Shown one piece after another: positions 37,743-48,832 of a stretch of 64,000 nt of DNA (position 1 is its first letter; the number at the start of each line of letters is the position of its first letter). The notes beneath the pieces were generated by a model. That model had not been told where the DNA came from. It was given only the letters and a program-made list of their open reading frames with translations, and did not search any database. The stretch is from Rhyacophila brunnea (taxonomy: Eukaryota > Arthropoda > Insecta > Trichoptera > Rhyacophilidae): NCBI GenBank assembly GCA_022495005.1, contig JAGYXB010000687.1, positions 930,001 through 994,000 on the forward strand. The letters are read 5' to 3'. The position numbers and the translations under genes were made by a program.

Positions 37743-37799
37743 AACTTCAATATATCTAAAATACATCTTCAAAATTGACGAGAAGTGTGAACTTTCTGA

Positions 37800-38115
37800 T
37801 CTGGATAAGAGATCCAGAAATTTATATTAACACAGTGCGATATTGAGAGGTGCATCCTAGGCCAAATGCGTATGCAAACAAGGGAACTAATAAGGAAATG
37901 CGATATAATTGAGTTAAATTGACTTCTTAATACTTCATAATATAGAAATGGCCTTGACACGTGTCCAAGAATAAATAATCTTAGGACAAATTTAATCATC
38001 AAGTGGTATCCAAGATGTATACTAGGAACAGTTTCACATCTGTTGAGATATAGTAGCAATGCACAAAATCCAAAATAATGAATTAATCATCTTAGATATA
38101 CCTTCATTCAGCAGT
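37800..38115 (+). pseudogene. RTE-type retrotransposon 3' remnant
   Basis: TQCDIERCILGQMRMQTREL and a degraded block resembling LIIKWYPR..T (TAATCATCAAGTGGTATCCAAG) match the 54765-55900 and 32054-32275 copies. It sits just right of an R1/Jockey-type tail, as in the copy at 31410-32275. Many stops are present. Confidence 0.6.
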
Positions 38116-38886
38116 ACCTATGTAGGTATGTTCATAATTATACTTAATAAAAATGCTTTTTTGTAATACCTACTTACGAAATTTCTTTTTTAATTAATAA
38201 TAAATAAATAGTATTTAAACTGATGTTTATGAATGTTTTTTAATTGTCATACCCTTGAATATAATCAGTTACGTTATTAATCTTCACAATATTTGACTGC
38301 ACGAAACAAAAAAATGTCATTAATCACCATGCTTTCACTACACAGTTAACTACACATAAACTATGATTAACAGCTGATAACTAAGTGATTGTTGATTATA
38401 TTGAGTATTGACTAACAGAAAAATGAATTAAAACTAGAAAAAATGATTAATTTAAATAACTACTCCTGTTTTAACGTGGCCTCCGTATTTTTATTTGGTT
38501 TTAGAATGGCGTGAAATATATCTATTATAACTATATTCATATATTATCGAAAACAGAACACAGTTTTGTTAATAATAAGAATACCTAAATATTCTAAACA
38601 ATAAAAATAGGCTTCAAATATTATTAATCCATCTTTCTCTTTAAATTAGACTTAAAAATAGTTGCTTGAACATGGAAAATCAGATAAGTATACAATAAAA
38701 GTGGTAGGATGAAATGTGTATAATTTATATTATGACAGTACGTATATAGAAAGAAATATATCCAGTTTCTTGACAAATAAAATCACCTGTTATATTATAT
38801 ATTTTGTATCAGTTGATTAGGTCAAATGTAACCTAAACAAACTAGTCCTGATTATTATAAACCATGTAGAATAAGTACTACGTGTT

Positions 38887-39458
38887 TAGAGTTGAGTTTC
38901 GGGGAATTCTCGAGAAATTTTCGAGATTTTCCATCCCGAATCTCGAGAATTAAAATTTTTAACATTTCGGGAAATCCTGGATCTCGAGAATCTTTTCTCG
39001 GGATTCGGGATTTCTTTATTATCACATATTAATTGAAAAACGATTTTCTATATGAAAAAAGTGGACAGAAAACACAAAACGTTCGAAGACTGGTGTAAAG
39101 AGTGACTAAGACTGATGATAACACAATTAAGCCAACGTCGACTCAAAATGAGCGCAATTTTTGCAACATCAGGAAATTTTGTGTTTCAAAAGCGTATGCG
39201 ATTGACAGTCTGTATTTTTTGAAATTCTATTTTAATAAGTAATGTTTTGAATTATTTTTGTTTTCCTATTTCTATTTTATTCGTCTTCTTAGATAAATAA
39301 AAAATCATATTTTTTAGGAATTTATCTGTTTTTATACTGATTTTAGGATTTTTACAGGTTTTTTTTAATTTCCCGATATCTCGGGAATTCTCGAGAATTC
39401 TTTTCGGGAAATCCCGATATTTCGAGATTGAGATTTTATCGGTAAATACCCAACTCTA
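38887..39458 (+). mobile_element. hAT element, TAGAGTT family copy 2, with transposase remnant
   Basis: A perfect duplication TACGTGTT (38879-38886 and 39459-39466) flanks inverted ends TAGAGTTGAGTTTCGGGG and, inverted, TAGAGTTGGGTATTTACCGA. The subterminal TCTCGAGA and TTTCGGGAAATCC words are shared with 17825-18188. In the middle, at about 39150-39210, the plus strand reads MSAIFATSGNFVFQKRMRL. This resembles the ERVFSTAG..(S)KRR.SL stretch of the hAT C-terminal dimerisation domain, then drifts out of frame. Confidence 0.88.
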
Positions 39459-39665
39459 TACGTGTTGTATTTTATTTTATGTAATATAAAATCATATAAA
39501 AATAACCAATTCTTTAATCGTTCCAATATTTACTAATATATTTTTCTTATTGTCCTTTAAATAGTTTCTATAATATCACACTTATATAATTATTGTAGGA
39601 GTCTTATCGCATCACTCTTATCAGTATTATGATAAATACCAGTTTTATTTGAATATAAATATATA

Positions 39666-39700
39666 TCGCCAATTTGGAGAGGCTTACGTCAGCGGGAAGA
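39666..39700 (+). repeat. Possible LINE 3' tail fragment
   Basis: The stretch AATTTGGAGAGGCTTACGTC followed by AGCGGGAAG resembles the 'TTTGGAGGAGGCCTATGTCCAGCAGTGGG' class of insect non-LTR ends in shortened form. It is only about 35 bases, so the call is weak. Confidence 0.35.
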
Positions 39701-39915
39701 TTAAAAATCGACACTACAAAGGGAGGTCCCCTACATATCCAGTATATCCTTGTATATCCAGGTGAAGGATATGATGTTTCTCTCGATACCCCTAGTATCT
39801 TTTAACAGTAGAATACAGATGTAAATGAGGGGAGCTTTGAACGGTCCCTCAATACTGTATAATATAAGGAAGTAATACGTATTATAATTAATATTAAAAA
39901 AAAAACAATGCTTAC

Positions 39916-40364
39916 GGTAAACTAGCGACGCTTGCATTTGCATCGTATGCATATAACTGACTCCCTCTCACGAATCCTGGATTTGAAATTCCACCTATGG
40001 ATGCACTTTCGCTGACCATTGACACTGGTCTCTCACTGAGTCTACTTTGCTTCCTAGTTTGATGTCTAGTCGAGGATATTGAGTTCGTTTTACTATTCTT
40101 CCTCTCGAATTTATCAAGAGATTCTGTAGACGTATCTAATACTTTATTTTCATCTATTACCGGCTGTGAACTTTTTTTTCTTGTTCTCGACTCTCTGTTG
40201 GATACATTCGATGGTGATTTTCTTATCCCCGTTTCCTTGTGAACGCCTAATACTACTTCTGACTTTTCACTTAACGTATGTTTTCTCGTTCTTGCTGTGG
40301 TCGGTATAGTATCGAGTGCTTCCATTGAGCGAGATCGCTGTTTGTCACTGCTTCTTGTAGACAT
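39916..40364 (-). CDS. First coding exon: disordered cytosolic tail of a type II membrane protein
   Basis: On the minus strand the ATG at 40364 lies in a good insect start context (TTCAAAATGTC), 10 bases after a possible acceptor. An in-frame TAA lies further upstream, so no longer coding start is available. The exon ends at 39916 before a GTAAGC donor, after 149 whole codons plus two bases; the frame would otherwise stop at 39912. The peptide has no cysteine and is rich in Ser, Thr, Lys and Arg. It has many basophilic kinase-type sites (RKHTLS, RKSPS, RKKSS, RKNS, RKQSRLS) and ends with NPGF (128-131) and YAYDANASVASL. It is predicted to be disordered and cytosolic, joined to the helix encoded by 34321-34448. 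I do not recognise the protein; an M13 peptidase is one option. Confidence 0.75.
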
Positions 40365-40374
40365 TTTGAATAAA

Positions 40375-40396
40375 CTGTCAAATTATCAAGTTAGTA
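40375..40396 (-). other. Splice acceptor and branch point before the start codon
   Basis: On the minus strand a perfect TACTAAC branch sequence (40396-40390) is followed 14 bases later by GACAG (AG at 40376-40375). The start codon is 10 bases beyond. The pyrimidine tract is weak. This suggests that a non-coding 5' exon lies upstream. Confidence 0.5.
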
Positions 40397-40999
40397 TTAA
40401 ACTTTTAAATTATTCTTTTATTTTTTTAGAAAAAATAACACTGGTTTTTAATAAATATGTTCGATGATTTAAACTGCACTAAGTTATAACACTCCGTAAC
40501 CAAAATTTTAAATATTTTATAAGACTAATTATTGCTAACATTTAATTTACTTCTTAAAATCATATTTATTCGTATTATTTAATGTAAATCGAATAAATTT
40601 CGAGTTTATAATAACACTGATTTAGGTAAAAATGTGCAAATGTTACATAATGAATAGCATTTTTTACCGAATAAATAAAAGAAACATATATACACAGATT
40701 GCAATATCTGTATATATTTTTTCTGAGTTCGCTTACATAGTCCAAAGATTCATATAGTGATAATTATTACACTTAACTCTCTCGTATGCTATATTTATTT
40801 ATTAACGTAAAATATTTGACATTTGCTCCGAATAACAAATTCAGCACAGACTTTGTTTGTTTTTTATCGTTAGTATTTTAAAACGAGTTTCTCCACTGCA
40901 ATCATTTTTCCAACTGATATGTTTTGATTACTATGACTGATGTTCAAACAAGCAAACACTCGGTACTAAGTTTTCATAGGTAAAACAGGTGGCGCTTCT

Positions 41000-41070
41000 A
41001 TCATTTTTCCGCTTACTGATAACGTTCTTTGATATCAGTATTTTTTGCTCCCACTGATAAGTGATAAAAT
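41000..41070. promoter_or_regulatory. GATA-motif cluster upstream of the first coding exon
   Basis: Four GATA cores occur within 49 bases (41018, 41031, 41056 and 41063), two of them in the same context ACTGATAA. The cluster lies 640-700 bases upstream of the start codon on the gene's minus strand. It could be an intronic or promoter-proximal enhancer read by GATA factors; this is unproved. Confidence 0.25.
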
Positions 41071-41399
41071 ACCGACACACGTAAAATAATATGGTTTCGG
41101 CATCCACATATTGATTTTAACGTAATTTAAGAAGAAATAGGCTTATTTATTAATAATACTTAGGAAATTATCTGGATCAAAAGTAATACACGATCACTAT
41201 TTATTATTAAGTTCATTGTTGCTATCTAAACATTGAGAATGGTAATAATTATTAATATTAGTTCTCATAAAACAATAAATTATAGGAAAATATTAATAAC
41301 ACAGATACAATATAAATGTATACTTAATAATTAATCATTTTGGTTAAAACATTGATAATGGTTTTTCCACGGTTAAACATTGTTTTAATTAAAAAAAAC

Positions 41400-41765
41400 C
41401 TTAGAAACACACATATTAGAAAAAAATGTTGAACCGAGTGGGATTCAGACTCACTCATTTACCTCTAAGCTATCTTGCCGTGTATGATTAACGAGAAATA
41501 ATTCTTATAACTACGTTTTAACTAAGGCACTCAAATTTAGATACAATCTGCTAGTCACTTAATCGTAACAAATATCCGGCGCTAGCCAAATTTATATTAT
41601 TGGCACTCTCGTGATTATAAATAATTAAATTATTATTAATTTTATTTAATACTGAATATAAGAATATCATAATCTTTATTATATAAAGTACTCACCCGTA
41701 AAGTGAGAAACCCGAATTCAAGTCCCACTCGGTCAATTTTTTTTCTTTAATATAAAGAATTTAAC
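41400..41765. repeat. Inverted pair of tRNA-like remnants
   Basis: The minus strand at 41432-41500 reads AAGATAGCTTAGAGGTAAAT (A-box-like) ... GTGAGTCTGAATCCCACTCG, then a T-rich tail. The plus strand at 41690-41745 reads GTAAAGTGAG ... GAATTCAAGTCCCACTCG, then TCAATTTTTTTTC. Thus the two tRNA-like 3' halves point outward and form an inverted repeat around about 250 bp of AT-rich DNA. Confidence 0.5.
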
Positions 41766-42410
41766 CTTCTTAAACCTTGTAGGTACATGTTAAGTATAGA
41801 ATAAAAAATGTTTATTGCGATAATTTATAAATAATAATATATACTTATTACTTAGATATATTATGTTAAGTGAAAGATTTTATTAAATATGAAAAAGTAG
41901 ACAATAAAATAGTGATACATGTAAATACTATGATTTTTAATGTAAAACTTGCTTACCTATTGATAAAATTTATCTTTATTGTTATGTCTTAATCACATTT
42001 TTATAAAGCAATAATATTATCTTGCCAAAAATTGATAATACTTAGTATTGATAAGCAATCAGTGTTACAGCTGATACAACATCACCGAGTCAAAAGTCTG
42101 TCAGACTTTTTACAAAAGAAAAAAACGTGTGCGCTATAAAAATTATCATATTATTTATACTTTGTTTTTCTTTGGAGGTACAGATGTTGAACAATAATTG
42201 GCAATAATTGTAGCCTTACAACAAATATAGAAAATATCAATAATAATCAATAGATACTTCTAATCGTCAAATATTTCTCTTACATGTATGTACAAGTAAA
42301 TTATTCAAATCACACGAGGTGATTGAATTGTTGTTCTAAAAAATAATAAAATACTATCTTTATGCATGTATTATACTGTCTGCTTACTTATTTTAAATGA
42401 TTCGTCATTT

Positions 42411-43303
42411 ATTACAACGTTTTTCTTATGTCGTATTCTTATTTGGCCGGTGGTTGTTTGTTCGGTACAAATCTTGCAATCGATTTTTAACTAACTTCCC
42501 GACTAGCTAGACATTTTAAACTTTTAGAATATATCAGAACACGATGCCAATGCATTTTTTTATTACTTTTATCCATCTTTAAGTAGAATTTAATTCATTT
42601 TCCGTTAATTCTGTTTTGTATGAAAAGTTATTTCGACACCATTATTGGTTGCTAAGGGTCTGGGGCCCTAGCAACAAAATTATTAATATATACGTGCGTT
42701 ACTATGGAAATCAATATGACATGTCAAGTACATTTTTTTTTGATCGTTTAAGCTAGTCAAGTTAAGTTTATATGATTCAACAGAATTTAAAAGCCATCTT
42801 TAAGTAGAATTGAATTCATTTTTAGTTAATTCTGTTTTGTATGAAAAGTTATTTCGACACCATTATTGGTTGCTAAGGGTCTGGGGTCCTAGCAACAAAA
42901 TTATTAATATATACGTGCGTTACTATGGAAATCAATATGACATGTCAAGTACAATTTTTTTTTGATCGTTTAAGCTAGTCAAGTTAAGTTTATATGATTC
43001 AACAGAATTTAAAAGCTATCTTTAAGTAGAATTGAATTCATTTTTAGTTAATTCTGTTTTGTATGAAAAGTTATTTCGATAACATTATTGGTTACAAGGG
43101 GGTCCCAGCAACTAAATAATTATAAAAATAATAAATAATATATACGTGCGTTACTATGGAAATCAATATGAAGTGATCATTAGTATACTGTATTTCTATC
43201 AAGTACAATTTTTTGTTGATCGTATAAGCTAGTCAAGTCTATATGATTTGACAGAAAATTTAAAAACGTTGTATATAAAAAGTTCTTTTTACCTTGTAAT
43301 TAT
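42411..43303 (-). mobile_element. MITE family A, copy 5, internally amplified
   Basis: The ends ATTACAACGTTTTTCTTATG and TTTAAAAACGTTGTATATAA match the other family A copies in inverted orientation. At about 890 bp it is roughly twice the usual length because an internal segment is repeated in tandem (listed separately). Confidence 0.7.
42573..43262 (-). repeat. Internal tandem repeat, about 221-bp unit, roughly 3 copies
   Basis: Units begin with the ATCTTTAAGTAGAATT block at about 42573, 42794 and 43016, spaced 221-222 bp. Each runs through TTCTGTTTTGTATGAAAAGT, TATTGGTTGCTAAGG, TATATACGTGCGTTACTATG and GTTTATATGATTCAACAGAA. The first two units are nearly identical; the third is somewhat diverged and shorter. 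Confidence 0.8.
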
Positions 43304-43821
43304 TATGTTAATTTAAGTCAAAAGAATAGAGGTGTAATATTTATATTGCAAATAAAATAATATTATTGTATTATACATCAACAGTTCAGTGAAAATTAAA
43401 ATGAATAATCATGCGGTTTTTGACGCTGAATGCCAAGAAAATCTATTTCTCTCCACCTGCAGTTTTGATGACATTCTCTTTCACCCTGCGTCAGCCGGTC
43501 TTTTTGCCTAATCTAGCTCGACCAGATTCGGTTGCTCTCCCTTCATGGTATTTGCTACTACAAAATTTAATATTCAGGCATCCGGTATAACTACAATATG
43601 TTTACAGCTAGTTTTTGACAAGTAATATGAAGTCTCTGGCCCTAGTGCTATTGTAGTATTTACATTGAATTTAATAAAAACATGTCCTAACCAAAAAATC
43701 TTTTTCAAATTTACACTCTTAACATCCAAAATTATATAAAACTTATGTTATTTATACTAATTTTTGAGCCAACTCCGATTGCATTTTCTATATTGTAGTT
43801 CGATATTGGTTTAGCGCATCT

Positions 43822-44077
43822 ATTCTATACACAATACTGCTATTATCGAGGGTAGTTTTTCATATTTTTGTGTCGAAGTATTAGCACTTATTGTAACAAT
43901 TATAATAAGTGATATGTTTTAATAGCACCTCTCTTAGCTGCGCTAAATTTTAGAGCGAGATAGACAGTTTTGACGGTTTAGACGGATAACTTATTGTAAC
44001 AATTATTATAATACTTTGATACACACATATGAAAAACTTCCCTCGATAACTGCCGATAGCACTCTTATGTATAGAAT
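43822..44077. mobile_element. MITE family C, copy 2
   Basis: The ends ATTCTATACACAATACTG and, inverted, ATTCTATACATAAGAGTG enclose the same internal blocks as 12714-12966 (TTATTGTAACAATTATAA, CTCTCTTAGCTG, GACAGTTTTGACGGTTTAGA). The inner arms around GGTAGTTTTTCATAT are inverted repeats. The 82-codon minus-strand frame starting at 44198 is not supported. Confidence 0.65.
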
Positions 44078-44099
44078 ATATGCACAGGGCTTCTTTGGT

Positions 44100-46412
44100 T
44101 TCTATGTGAATTAGAGCCCTTGATGACACTATTTTGATGGTGTTAGTCAGTGGCGAAGGGTGACTTTTGGAAACAAGTAGGATATGGAGAAAGCACACTT
44201 GTTAGAGAAATAAGAATATAATCCGACATAACTACTGATGAATAGGTAGGTACACAAAAACCGATGAAATTTCAAAAGCTCACTGATTCTATAAAATTAA
44301 GCAATTAATTTGAATTATGTATTTTCTTAAATATAAACGCAAGATACGCTCAAAATATATCGAAAATATCCGTTGTTGTGAATCTGTTCCATAACAATTT
44401 ATAATTTAACCCGTAAACTAGACATTTTAAAATTCTTCTATATTTAAAACACAGACTTAGATACAATATCAGATTTCAACTTACATAATTGGCTGAATAA
44501 ATTGTCTGACAAATAAAAATCACGAGATAAATTATTTATTATTTTTAACAACAATCAATATTTATATGTGATTGAATCCCTAGAAATTATTTTTTATAAA
44601 TTATCTTATAAATTATTTTGAATAAATGTGCACTTACGTAATATGTAAGCGTAAGCGCTCCTTAAATAGCTTACCAATTTATATGGGCCGCCGCAGACGT
44701 CTTGAAATAAATAATTATGAGAAACAAACTTCATATTAAAAAAAAATTCGATTCACGCGAACGTAATCCATACAATATGTAAAGCGAAACGAGATGTCAC
44801 TTATTTTTTTAAACCTTCGAGACATGCCATAAATGGTGTTTATTGAAATAGTGGAAAAGATCGTAAAATTATTATGACAATTATACGATAAATGTCATTG
44901 GGCATATTGAATATATTATTTAATATGTCAATATAAAATTAAAAAATATTTTTCTTAAGAAGGTAGGCTTTAAATAATCGCCTAGTATGGAGTTTTCGCC
45001 ACTGGTGTTAGTAGCTTAGTTCGTAAAGCACTATCTACCTATTGACTATTCTATTCGATAGATATGGGTTCCAATCTTACTCGATCTAATGTGTATGTTT
45101 GTTAGCGAGATTGTAATAAGAATACGTTGGTTATTCGTTTATTTATATTTTATCTATTTCTATATTATATTTTATCTGGTTAATTAGTAGCTCTTCTAAA
45201 TGGGAAAGATCAAATCTAAACATCCACGTGTTGATTACAAAAAAACGCAAATATTAATAATATGAGCTGCCAATCTAATTTGAAGATATTGAGTTCCAAA
45301 TGACATTATTCGGTTATCAGGATTGGATCCGATTGTTATGATTATGGAAACTTGTGTAATCAATCATCATTTACAATTTACATAGTATTCTACCATCATT
45401 TTTCAGCATTGTTTATTTGGCAAAAGTTTTCAAATAAAAATCTTAAAGTAACAATATTATCTTACCAACATAGAAACGTAAAATAAAAAATAAAATTTTC
45501 CACGTTTAAAATAATATTAAGTAGGTATGTATTATGCATGCCCGCAGTAAATTATTTTGTGAAGCCTCTTCGTAACCAGTCCGACAATAGAATCACATAG
45601 TACCTACGCACTTAAGCATATTATGTTATGTGTTCACAACAATGCTCAACTATTATAATAAATTATTGTGTGAATGGCCGATACAAATTACACCGCCAGG
45701 GAGATGCGAGTCCCCGATGGAAGCGACCTAATTAAACTTTTAATTGCCTCCTTATTTTATAATACATTCGTTTAAAAAGTGGGATGACCCATTTGTAAGG
45801 GCCTCGTAAATTAGTATGTACCTCTACCTATCACTGGAACGGACAATGGCCTTATACCTTGCCTGGAATCCATCTTTGTCAGACCAGAACAGAGGCATGG
45901 TTACCCATGTCTTTATGTGATTTAATTTCTTATTAAGTTGTATAATTTTCAGATCTCAGATCAAAGCCTAGATACATTATGTAACATAGTAAATTACATG
46001 AATAAACCTATCTGTAGATTTATGTTAATTATTTTTACTTTGTTTTAATTTTGTTAACTTACTTCTATATTTTAGAGCTTCCTTGCTCGGGATCCACCTT
46101 TCGGCATATTAAGGCACTAGACAATACTAATAGTATGTGTTATTATCAAACTTTGTATAGTTTTCAATACTTCACCTGTGCAGTTACCATACTAATAATA
46201 ATCACATTTTAACCCTTTATTCGATTTCTATTTTTCAAATCCGCAATGAGAAATGCTACCAATTATAATCATTGTTGATAAAAACAATATAGTAGTACGT
46301 AAAATCGTTTTTATTTCTTGTGCGACATTATATTATATTTACACGTTTACAAACATTTACGACAGAATATTAGTATTGCGTTCGGGAGATTAATAACAAC
46401 AACTCTAGTAAT
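44100..46412. other. Non-coding stretch with one tRNA-like remnant
   Basis: No exon was recognised. The tRNA-like segment at 45005-45095 is listed separately. A GC-richer block at about 45690-45900 contains GACCTAATTAAACTTTTAAT, a near-palindromic pair of TAATTA-type homeodomain cores. It could be a conserved non-coding element, but I cannot test conservation. Confidence 0.45.
45005..45095 (+). other. tRNA-like remnant
   Basis: TAGCTTAGTTCGTAAAGC resembles an A box/D arm, CTATTCGATAG is a hairpin-like middle, and GATATGGGTTCCAATC resembles the T arm with a B-box core. The A-box wording is close to that at 41432-41500 (minus strand), so both are likely copies of one tRNA-derived family. Confidence 0.4.
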
Positions 46413-46830
46413 AAATAATTACGAGATAAAAAGAACTTTTTATATACAACGTTTTTAAATTCTGTTGAACCATATAAACTTGACTTGACTAGCTTAAACG
46501 ATCAAAAAAACTTGTACTTGACATGTCATATAGATTTCCATAGTAACGCACGTATATATTAATAATTTAGTTGCTAGGACTCCAAACCCCTAGCATCCAA
46601 TAATGGTGTCGAAATAACTTTTCATACAAAACAGAATTAACTGAAAATGAATTCAATTCTACTTAAAGATGGCTAAAAGTATTAAAAATGCATTGGCATC
46701 GTGTTCTGATATATTCTAAAAGTTTTAAATGTCTAGCTAGTCGGGAAGTTAGTTAAAAATCTATTGCAAGATTTGTACCTGACCAAGAACCACCGGACAA
46801 ATAAGAATACGAGCTTAGAAAAACAAAGTA
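46413..46830 (+). mobile_element. MITE family A, copy 6
   Basis: It starts AATAATTACGAGATAAAAAG, has ACAACGTTTTTAAATTCTGT inside the left end and shares all central blocks. The right terminus has decayed to GAGCTTAGAAAAACAAAGTA, so the right inverted repeat is lost. Confidence 0.7.
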
Positions 46831-47422
46831 CAATACGACACATTTTATAGTATTTCATCCCGAAGCCTAATGGCTCACTCCACCAACGTAATTAATTTTA
46901 TCGTTTAGAAGTTTTATAATAAGGTAAGAACCAACTAGAATTTTTCCATCTATAAATAACTTTAATGTCCAATAAATCATCTAAACCCCAACATAAGTTT
47001 TAAAAAGTCATCAAATGTAATAATGCAAAATAAACAAAATAAAACCCGGTTTAATAATATCGCAGTAGTAATTTCCCTAAATAATTTACGATTTCAACCA
47101 TTATGACGTCAACAACGATAGTCGTTAGGATTTCTCGCTATTATTATGAACATCGATATATCGTTGTCTAGCATTAAAAGGGTTTTAAAAAGTGTGTTTA
47201 AAATGTATTAACAGTGATTATTTCTTTGTGAAATTTCTATTACTTCAGTAATTCTTTATAAGTAATAATCCTTTCACGGTGTTTAATGTATTAATTGCAA
47301 ATGTAATATTAGTTAGAACGCGATGATACGAGTACCTCGGTCGCAAACAACAATTCAAATGAGAAAGTAAAAAACTTAAATCAATTAGAATTAAAATAAA
47401 ATCCTATCAAGTACCCTTAGTC

Positions 47423-48059
47423 CAGGGTTGGCGAACCTTTTTATGTACGCGTGCCAAAATTTCCCCGTGCCGAGCATTTTTTCATGAGGAAAAAATAGTT
47501 TTTTACAAAATCTATTAAAACATGATGATATTCTAGATACCACTCACAGAACATAGCAGACATATAGCTTCATCACTTTTTTCAATTACGCCATACATTT
47601 TGGTCCACCAATTTTGAAACTGTCTACCAGAATTACTACTACTAGCTTTACCAAATTTTTGTTTCTTATTTGGTGCAGTCATTTTTTGTGGGTATAAATG
47701 ATTTTTTTGTTAATGAAGGTATTAATTAATTTGGTTTTTATCACACAAATTAACATGGGAATTGCTCCAATCAGACGAGGTATTCTCTCGCTATAGTGGT
47801 CTGAAGCATTTAAATCGATCAAAATTAGAGGTTCGTGGCGCGGTACCCCCCGCCGCTTGATGAAGTTAGTGTGATAATATTATAAGTGACGCATAAAGTC
47901 TAAGAACCGACCTATGCAATGCTATTTAATGCTTATTCTTGAAGAGTATTTGCCTGCTATTTTTATACAATGCGATCTGTCATTTATTATTATTATAGGT
48001 ATTTTTTCTCTTCAAACGCGTGCCATGCAAAATCATCTCGCGTGCCATCGCAACCCCTG
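47423..48059 (-). mobile_element. hAT element with BED-finger remnant
   Basis: A perfect duplication CCTTAGTC (47415-47422 and 48060-48067) flanks inverted ends CAGGGTTGGCGAACC and, inverted, CAGGGGTTGCGATGGC, followed on both sides by CGCGTGCCA-type words. It carries the start of a transposase on the minus strand, described separately. Confidence 0.88.
47533..47682 (-). pseudogene. N-terminal fragment of hAT transposase
   Basis: A 49-codon minus-strand frame from the ATG at 47682 begins MTAPNKKQKFGKASSSNSG and continues FQNWWTKMYGVIEKSDEAIC, LLCS. The F..W...YG.I...D.A.C..C pattern fits the first half of a BED-type zinc finger, the usual N-terminal DNA-binding domain of hAT transposases. 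It stops after VSGI; the rest of the gene is deleted, so the element cannot move by itself. Confidence 0.65.
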
Positions 48060-48832
48060 CCTTAGTCGATAGTATTTTTTTGTTGTTGAATTATTAAATT
48101 TTCTATTCACAATAATGTTATAATAAATCCATTACCTTTATCTGAGTTAGTACTTGTTGCATGATTAATCATTTAAAAGTATAACGCCCCTTCAATTACC
48201 ATGTTCTTTAATTGGGTTGTAAGGATATCACGTATGTAGAAACTCAACACAACTCTCACAAACCAGTGCAGTAGTTACTAGAACTAGGCAATCCAATTTT
48301 AAAAAGTGCTTTATCAATCCTTAATCACCTTATGAATACTATTAGTGAAGGAATAGAAGATTATGTAGAAAGCTAGGTACATTTAATCGATGCAATCAAT
48401 AGTCATGAAACCCATCCACAAAGAATGATAATAAGTGCAATGGAAGTTTATTTATTATTGTAGAGCTTTATTCATAGCAATTGTTTTTAACATGTTATAT
48501 TACTGAGGTAAAAAGCTCATCGATCAGTTATTGTTCGATACAGAATAATAATACTCTTTTTAAGAATACAAAATAAGATAATATGGTACGAGTATATACT
48601 ATATACCAGGCATGTACAAAGCTTTAATCGTGATCGACCGGTCGGTTACAGGATATATTTTAATCGTTCGTGGAACTAAGCTGTAAAAATGTAAAAGCGT
48701 GTATATTCCATTATACGTAATATTTTATTAATGTTTTGAAGATGAAGCGTTAGCCAATCCCATGTACTTGAAAGTCGTTATCAAATTAACCATGAGCAAA
48801 CCCACGTGACCTCGTCGTGTTGCATCACTTAC

